Assembly: GCA_964510225.1 (NCBI GenBank)
Contig: CAZEAN010000105.1
Span: 1 to 19,616 of the forward strand
Source: CAZEAN01 sp964510225
Lineage (GTDB): Bacteria; Planctomycetota; Planctomycetia; Isosphaerales; Isosphaeraceae
Length of the DNA: 19,616 nt
Reading direction: 5' to 3'
A program made the position numbers and the translations under genes. Below are positions 15,399 to 19,616 of the stretch, piece after piece. The notes under the pieces were generated by a model. That model made no database searches and had not been told where the DNA came from. It saw nothing but the letters and a program-made list of their open reading frames with translations. Within the stretch, counting starts at the first letter, position 1. Every line of letters begins with the position of its first letter.

Positions 15399-16211
15399 TT
15401 AGGAAAACCGACTCCAGGACCAGATCACCTGGCCAAGGATTGCCGAGCTTCCTCCCTCCGCCTCCGATTCTCGAGGCTCGAGGGCCAACGTCGCAACTCC
15501 AGGAATATTGCGATTTGGCTTCAGGATCAAGTGTCGACCACTTACTTCCAGCCATCGGATCATCACGCGATCCTCAAGACGGACCGCGACCATCCGGCCC
15601 TCCAAGTGGTCCGGGTTTCGGAGAGATCGATCGATTGCCACGATCGAGCCGGCCGGAAGAATCGGATGCATCGCATCATCCTCGAGCTTCACGGCAACGG
15701 TCGATCCCGGGTTCGGCAACCAGTGCCGAAAGATCATGACTGCATCAGGAGAGTCATCTGTCGATGCCGTCGGACGCTCAAATTCGGAGCCCAATGAGTT
15801 AAGATCAATCAGCCGGACAGCGACGAACTCTCGGGCAAGCGGCTGGCCCATTTCGACCATCGGATCAGCTTGATCGCCTGATTCCAGCTTTTCTAAGCCG
15901 CGACGGATCAGATCCTGTGCGCTTAAATCGGCAAGGAGCTTATCTTCGAGATGTCGGCGGTACTTGGTTCCCTCACCCGTCAGCAACCAAACAGGATTGC
16001 TCCCGGTCTGATCGATAAAGGCGAGGAGGATTTCGGCTGGAACTGTAACTCCTGTCTCGTAGTTATACCAAGTCCGTGCAGGGAGATTGAGGCGTCGGGC
16101 AAGTTCGGGGCCGCCATGTTCACCGAAGACATCCTGCCTGATTTCCCTGAGCCGATGGGAGAGCGCCGACTTCAGTTTCAGACGATGTTGAGATGTTTTC
16201 TTTCGTGCCAA
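15399..16211 (-). CDS. XRE/CI-type repressor with S24 (LexA-like) domain lacking the Ser/Lys dyad
   Basis: This 270-residue protein starts at TTG 16211 behind AGGGG at 7 bases; no nearby in-frame ATG fits. The N-terminal helix-turn-helix (about 18-82) includes GGPELARRLNLPARTWYNYE and ends in the CI-repressor-like SNPVWLLTGEG. The C-terminal half (about 165-265) is an S24 peptidase fold: VAVKLEDDAMHPILPAGSIV, VAIDRS, GRMVAVRLEDRVMIRWLEV, LILKPNRN. In LexA the catalytic Ser sits before the Met of GMSM and the Lys begins KRL. Here these positions are Ala180 and Arg219, so self-cleavage should be impossible. It may be a constitutive or ligand-controlled repressor. It is first on the minus strand, upstream of the PAS-AAA+ gene, and divergent from sufR. 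Confidence 0.87.
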   Translation of the reverse strand: MARKKTSQHRLKLKSALSHRLREIRQDVFGEHGGPELARRLNLPARTWYNYETGVTVPAEILLAFIDQTGSNPVWLLTGEGTKYRRHLEDKLLADLSAQDLIRRGLEKLESGDQADPMVEMGQPLAREFVAVRLIDLNSLGSEFERPTASTDDSPDAVMIFRHWLPNPGSTVAVKLEDDAMHPILPAGSIVAIDRSLRNPDHLEGRMVAVRLEDRVMIRWLEVSGRHLILKPNRNIPGVATLALEPRESEAEGGSSAILGQVIWSWSRFS

Positions 16212-16934
16212 AGTCTTGCCCCTAAGCTGCTACGCTCTTGGAGGTTCTGGAGATACGGAGCAGAATCAGTCCGGAGACAACTGATCCCAAATTGGATCAA
16301 GTCAACGACGATTCTAAGGTGTTGTCCGCAGTTTAATCGAGCTTCGGTGGGTGGAAGCAGAGTTGAAGTCTGGGCGGTTGTAGGAAACCGCATAATTCCG
16401 CGTTCGGCTCAATTATGGTAAGCCAATCACGGCGTCGATATGTTATTTATCGCATCTGGCAATTCGGTGGACTAGGCCTTTTGAGCCATTTCTTGGTATT
16501 TAAGTCCAGCATTTCGTCTCACTGTGGTAATTTGGCAACCTTGTGCTGATTGAATGCAATCGAGAAACGTTCCATGTTGACCTCGGAATGAGATCAGGTT
16601 GAATCCGGAAAGCACCACTGAGTTGGTGTGTTAAGTTAAGTCAAATAGAAGGAAACCCAACGCCCGTTTGAACCTGGAAGACATCTGTTCAACTTGTTCG
16701 CCCTACACGACTTGTGAACCGAGTTGGTGCACTTGGCAGATTGGCATATGACATAGGTCGTGGGCGGTGTTGGATCCTCAACGATTGAACCAAAACCGAG
16801 GTCAAGTGGTTGCACGTCGTCAATGGATCACTAGTTTTTAGCAATTCACGTTGCGAAAATTGCGAAAAAGCCTGGACGAGCAGCGCTGCGTGTTCCTACA
16901 ATCCGGTTGCTTCAATTATCCTAGGGTTTCACTG
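16212..16934. other. Long divergent intergenic region upstream of sufR
   Basis: This 720-bp gap between the S24-like repressor gene (minus) and sufR (plus) is unusually long for this window. It holds the inverted repeat and tandem repeat at 16835-16869 and a weak promoter candidate, TGGACG (16873-16878) with TACAAT (16897-16902) at 18 bases. A GTTG-N6-CAAC inverted motif is at 16769-16782. A 44-codon frame at 16415-16549 is open but has no supporting features. No RNA gene was recognised. Confidence 0.5.
16835..16869. promoter_or_regulatory. Inverted repeat with internal tandem repeat upstream of sufR, candidate operator
   Basis: TTTTTAGCAATT (16835-16846) and AATTGCGAAAAA (16858-16869) are inverted repeats matching at 11 of 12 positions around an 11-base spacer. 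Overlapping them, TTGCGAAAA occurs twice in tandem (16851-16859, 16860-16868). The site lies just ahead of a possible -35 (16873) and 66 bases before the sufR ATG. Autoregulation by SufR is known in cyanobacteria, so an operator role is plausible, but the sequence differs from the cyanobacterial CAAC-N6-GTTG site. Confidence 0.45.
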
Positions 16935-17627
16935 ATGACGGCTCCCACAAAAAATTCTTATAACGACCTCAGCTCGCTCGATCGCGATCTCTTCGACACG
17001 ATCCGTAAGCATAGTCGTCTTAGTGTTCTCGAAATGGCGAGTGAACTTGGTGTCACCTCGACCGCGGTTCGAAACCGCCTAACGCGACTTGTTAGCGCCG
17101 GGTTAATCCAACGAAGTCGCGAACAAGAAGGTGGGCGAGGTAGGCCCAAATTTGTTTACGAACCGACTCCCTCAGCTCTCCGGACCGTGGGACAAAATTA
17201 TGCCGACCTTGCGCTCGCACTCTGGGACGAATTGATTCGGTCTGTCGAAGATCGGAAACCCCGTCGTCATCTCTTTGTCCGGGTGATTGATCGTCTCGCT
17301 GATCTTTATCGACCAGATGTTGATGCTGAACAGTGGCACGTTCGCTTAAAACAGCTCGGAAATGCACTTCACGGTCGTGGTATCGAGATAGAAGTTGCAA
17401 CACGAGATGATTCGGAGCTACCCGTCCTTGAGCTGCACTCTTGCCCCTATTTCGAACTCGCGGAATCTGATCGTGCAATTTGCGCGTTGGAGCGAAAAAT
17501 GTTCGAAAAAGTTCTCGGCCGTTCTCTCCGTCTCAGCAATTGTCGCCTCGATGGTCATCGATCGTGTGATTTCGAAGCGAAACCATCTTATTTTGACGAC
17601 TCACAAACCACCACAACGGCTTCCTGA
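16935..17627 (+). CDS. sufR: SufR-like Fe-S-sensing transcriptional regulator of the suf operon
   Basis: This protein is 230 residues from ATG 16935, with AGGG 8 bases upstream. A TTG start at 16851 would fall inside the upstream repeat and add an uncharacteristic N-terminus. The winged helix-turn-helix (about 13-80) reads LSVLEMASELGVTSTAVRNR then a wing GGRGRPKFVY. The C-terminal domain has four cysteines, C170, C183, C203 and C211, spaced C-x12-C-x19-C-x7-C, in SCPYFELAESDRAIC and NCRLDGHRSCDF. The cluster-binding motif of SufR-type repressors is also C-x12-C followed by further Cys. SufR binds an Fe-S cluster and represses suf genes when clusters are plentiful. The gene is 91 bp upstream of sufC, probably the first gene of the operon. 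The role is supported by both domains and position. Confidence 0.87.
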   Translation: MTAPTKNSYNDLSSLDRDLFDTIRKHSRLSVLEMASELGVTSTAVRNRLTRLVSAGLIQRSREQEGGRGRPKFVYEPTPSALRTVGQNYADLALALWDELIRSVEDRKPRRHLFVRVIDRLADLYRPDVDAEQWHVRLKQLGNALHGRGIEIEVATRDDSELPVLELHSCPYFELAESDRAICALERKMFEKVLGRSLRLSNCRLDGHRSCDFEAKPSYFDDSQTTTTAS

Positions 17628-17718
17628 AGTCCATTCAAGCAAACCGTTTCAAAAGCATTACCCAAGGTCTCTTTTCTAACCCGTTGACGCTGCACGCGTT
17701 TCGAGGATTCGAGGAAGT

Positions 17719-18549
17719 ATGAGTGACGTTCTTGCCATCTCCGATCTCCATGTGAGTGTTGGTGGTCAACCAATTCTCCGAGGGGTCACGTTGAACATCC
17801 GCCGTGGTGAGATCCATGCTCTAATGGGACCAAACGGTTCCGGTAAGAGCACTCTGAGTTATGCCTTGATGGGTCACCCTGGATATGAAGTGACCAAAGG
17901 CTCGGCGAAACTCGATGATCAAGACCTACTGGAGTTGGAGGCTGACGAGCGTGCTAAGGCCGGAATGTTTCTCGCGTTCCAATATCCAACATCAATCCCA
18001 GGTGTCACGGTCGCAAACTTTCTCCGACATGCGGTAACCAACATCCGAAACCCTGACCGCAAGGAAGGTGAAGAACTCATCCCAATGCGTGAGTTCCGTA
18101 AGGAATTACGTGCAACGATGGATGACCTCGGGATGTCAACTGACTTCGCGCGACGTTATCTCAATGAAGGCTTCTCTGGGGGCGAAAAGAAACGAGCGGA
18201 AGTGCTTCAACTCGCGATGCTCAAACCGTCGTTCGCGATCCTCGATGAGACTGATAGTGGCCTCGATATTGATGCCGTCCGGATCGTCTCCGAGGGAGTG
18301 AATCGGGTGGCGGGTCGCGAGCAGACCGGGATTCTCGTAATCACTCACTATCAGCGAATTCTTACCTACATTAAGCCCCAATTCGTTCATATCCTCTTCG
18401 GAGGGCGAATTGTCGAAAGCGGTGGTCCCGAATTAGTGGATCAATTAGAGCGGGAAGGATACGACTGGGTCCGTGCCAAGTACCCGGAAGCGGCACAAGC
18501 TGAAGATGAATTGGAAGAACAAGCGAGCACTTCCTCCGCCTCCTTCTAA
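17719..18549 (+). CDS. sufC: Fe-S cluster assembly ATPase SufC
   Basis: This 276-residue protein is a SufC ABC ATPase, which works in the cytoplasm with SufB and SufD as the Fe-S scaffold. Visible motifs are Walker A GPNGSGKS (37-44), Q-loop FQYP with Q88, and the SufC-specific signature SGGEKKRAEVLQ (153-164). Walker B and D-loop AILDETDSGLD (173-183) and switch His210 in VITHYQR follow. ATG 17719 follows GAGGAAG, with the core AGGA close to the start and a second AGGA 11 bases away. Length is slightly above the usual ~250 because of an acidic, Ser/Ala-rich C-terminal tail after residue ~258. The order sufR-sufC-sufB differs from the sufBCD order of many bacteria. Confidence 0.97.
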   Translation: MSDVLAISDLHVSVGGQPILRGVTLNIRRGEIHALMGPNGSGKSTLSYALMGHPGYEVTKGSAKLDDQDLLELEADERAKAGMFLAFQYPTSIPGVTVANFLRHAVTNIRNPDRKEGEELIPMREFRKELRATMDDLGMSTDFARRYLNEGFSGGEKKRAEVLQLAMLKPSFAILDETDSGLDIDAVRIVSEGVNRVAGREQTGILVITHYQRILTYIKPQFVHILFGGRIVESGGPELVDQLEREGYDWVRAKYPEAAQAEDELEEQASTSSASF

Positions 18550-18649
18550 TGGCCCCCTCGCTTCCGTAGTCATTTCACGGACACTCAAGGCTGAATCATT
18601 CGTTTCATCCGATCGATTATCGATATATTCCAAAGGAATCGATACCACC

Positions 18650-19616
18650 ATGGCGTCCGATCTCAATACCCAAGTTCAAGGCATCAAGGACGACTACAAG
18701 TATGGCTTCCGAGACTCGGATGCTAACTACCACTTCAAGAGTCAAAAAGGGCTCAGTGAAGCGGTCGTCAATCAGATCTCCGAGATGAAGTACGAGCCGG
18801 ACTGGATGCGACAGATCCGACTCAAGGCTCTTGAGGTCTTCCGGCAGAAGCCAACGCCGACTTGGGGTGGCAATCTTCTCGATCTCAACTATGAAGACAT
18901 CTATTACTTCATGAAAGCGTCTGATCGTCAAGGACGATCATGGGACGATGTTCCCGCTGACATTAAGCGGACTTTTGATCGTCTCGGGATTCCTGAGGCT
19001 GAGAAGAAATTCTTGGCTGGTGTTGGTGCACAGTATGAATCAGAAGTGGTTTATCACAGTCTCCGCGAAGATCTCCAGGAAAAAGGGGTCATCTTCGTTG
19101 ACACCGATACCGCTCTCCGAGAGTATCCCGACCTCATCCGCGAGCACTTCGGAACCGTCATCCCGCTCGACGATAACAAGTTTGCGGCCTTGAACACTGC
19201 CGTCTGGTCAGGTGGTTCATTCGTCTACATCCCGGCAGGCGTTAAGGTCGACATCCCGCTTCAGGCTTACTTCCGGATCAATGCCGAGAACATGGGTCAG
19301 TTCGAGCGTACCTTGATCATCGTCGAGGAAGGTGCTCAGGTACATTATGTTGAAGGCTGTACAGCCCCGATCTACACGACTGAGAGCCTCCACTCGGCGG
19401 TGGTAGAAATTATCGTCAAGAAGGGTGGCCGGTGCCGTTATACCACGATTCAGAACTGGGCCAACAATATCTACAACCTCGTGACCAAGCGAGCTGTTGC
19501 AGAAGAAGATGCCCTCATGGAATGGATCGACGGTAATCTGGGCAGTCGTCTCACGATGAAATATCCCGCCGTCCACATGCGGGGACAAGGTGCTCCAGGC
19601 AAGATAATTAAGAAGC
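18650..19616 (+). CDS. sufB: Fe-S cluster assembly scaffold SufB (partial, C-terminus off right edge)
   Basis: The frame is open from ATG 18650 (AAAGGA about 12 bases upstream) to the window end, giving 322 codons of a protein that is usually about 470 residues. SufB hallmarks include YKYGFRD near residue 17, EPDWMRQIRLKALEVF, WSGGSFVYIPAGVKVDIPLQAYFRIN, GQFERTLIIVEEGAQVHYVEGCTAP and GGRCRYTTIQNWANNIYNLVTKRA. SufB is the scaffold on which clusters are built, with SufC and SufD. The C-terminal part, containing the conserved cysteine and the SufD contact, is outside the window. It lies 100 bp after sufC. sufD and a SufS-type cysteine desulfurase would be expected downstream. Confidence 0.97.
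   Translation, partial: MASDLNTQVQGIKDDYKYGFRDSDANYHFKSQKGLSEAVVNQISEMKYEPDWMRQIRLKALEVFRQKPTPTWGGNLLDLNYEDIYYFMKASDRQGRSWDDVPADIKRTFDRLGIPEAEKKFLAGVGAQYESEVVYHSLREDLQEKGVIFVDTDTALREYPDLIREHFGTVIPLDDNKFAALNTAVWSGGSFVYIPAGVKVDIPLQAYFRINAENMGQFERTLIIVEEGAQVHYVEGCTAPIYTTESLHSAVVEIIVKKGGRCRYTTIQNWANNIYNLVTKRAVAEEDALMEWIDGNLGSRLTMKYPAVHMRGQGAPGKIIKK

Noticed and set aside
15951..16421. 156-codon open frame on the plus strand
   Set aside because: Mostly antisense to the helix-turn-helix part of the S24-like repressor.
16415..16549. 44-codon frame starting with ATG in the long intergenic region
   Set aside because: It has no ribosome binding site or conserved signature. A frame of this length is expected by chance.
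16769..16782. GTTG-N6-CAAC as a SufR operator
   Set aside because: The arms are swapped relative to the cyanobacterial CAAC-N6-GTTG site, and it lies over 150 bases from the sufR start. The repeat at 16835-16869 is a better candidate.

Overview
The window looks like a chromosomal piece from a planctomycete. Two proteins carry the planctomycete-type DUF1559 pseudopilin fold: one is a canonical pseudopilin with a prepilin leader and an H-x9-DG tail motif, the other a large secreted hybrid. A small transthyretin-like lipoprotein follows the pseudopilin, as is common in that phylum. An lpxB gene shows a Gram-negative, lipid A-producing envelope. A decayed sigma-factor gene resembles the large planctomycete ECF families. 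There is no CRISPR array, rRNA or tRNA that I could recognise.

Layout. 1-3683 (minus): a CNNM/HlyC-type membrane protein, followed by a fused membrane/spermidine-synthase-like protein that runs off the left edge. 3974-6490 (plus): the large secreted DUF1559 hybrid. 6510-6750: a decayed IS5-like transposase tail on the minus strand. 6944-7624: a methyltransferase in a locally AT-rich stretch. 7945-9518: the pseudopilin and its lipoprotein, separated by a perfect 15-bp stem-loop. 9692-11485: a receiver-AAA+ regulator. 11511-12746 (minus): lpxB, convergent with it. 13289-13761: a frameshifted ECF sigma-factor relic. 13864-16211 (minus): a helix-turn-helix/S24 repressor and, downstream, a PAS-AAA+-Fis regulator. 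16935-19616 (plus): sufR-like regulator, sufC and the first two thirds or so of sufB, the start of an Fe-S cluster assembly operon continuing off the right edge.

How they fit together. The suf genes form a self-regulated Fe-S assembly operon, with an inverted repeat upstream of sufR that could be its operator. The pseudopilin and lipoprotein form a surface or secretion-related pair. The most unusual part is the middle: two sigma-54-activator-like proteins and one LexA/CI-like repressor, each altered at residues that define its family. One activator has GAFTDA in place of GAFTGA. The other has no GAFTGA loop and has lost the Walker B aspartate, an arginine-finger candidate and a sensor II arginine. 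The repressor has Ala and Arg where the Ser/Lys dyad should be. All three look intact as genes, so they may be repurposed regulators rather than decaying ones. A sigma-factor corpse lies between them. Whether they form one circuit is inference.

The two edge genes (1-2212 minus and 18650-19616 plus) have one end outside the window and were translated by hand.
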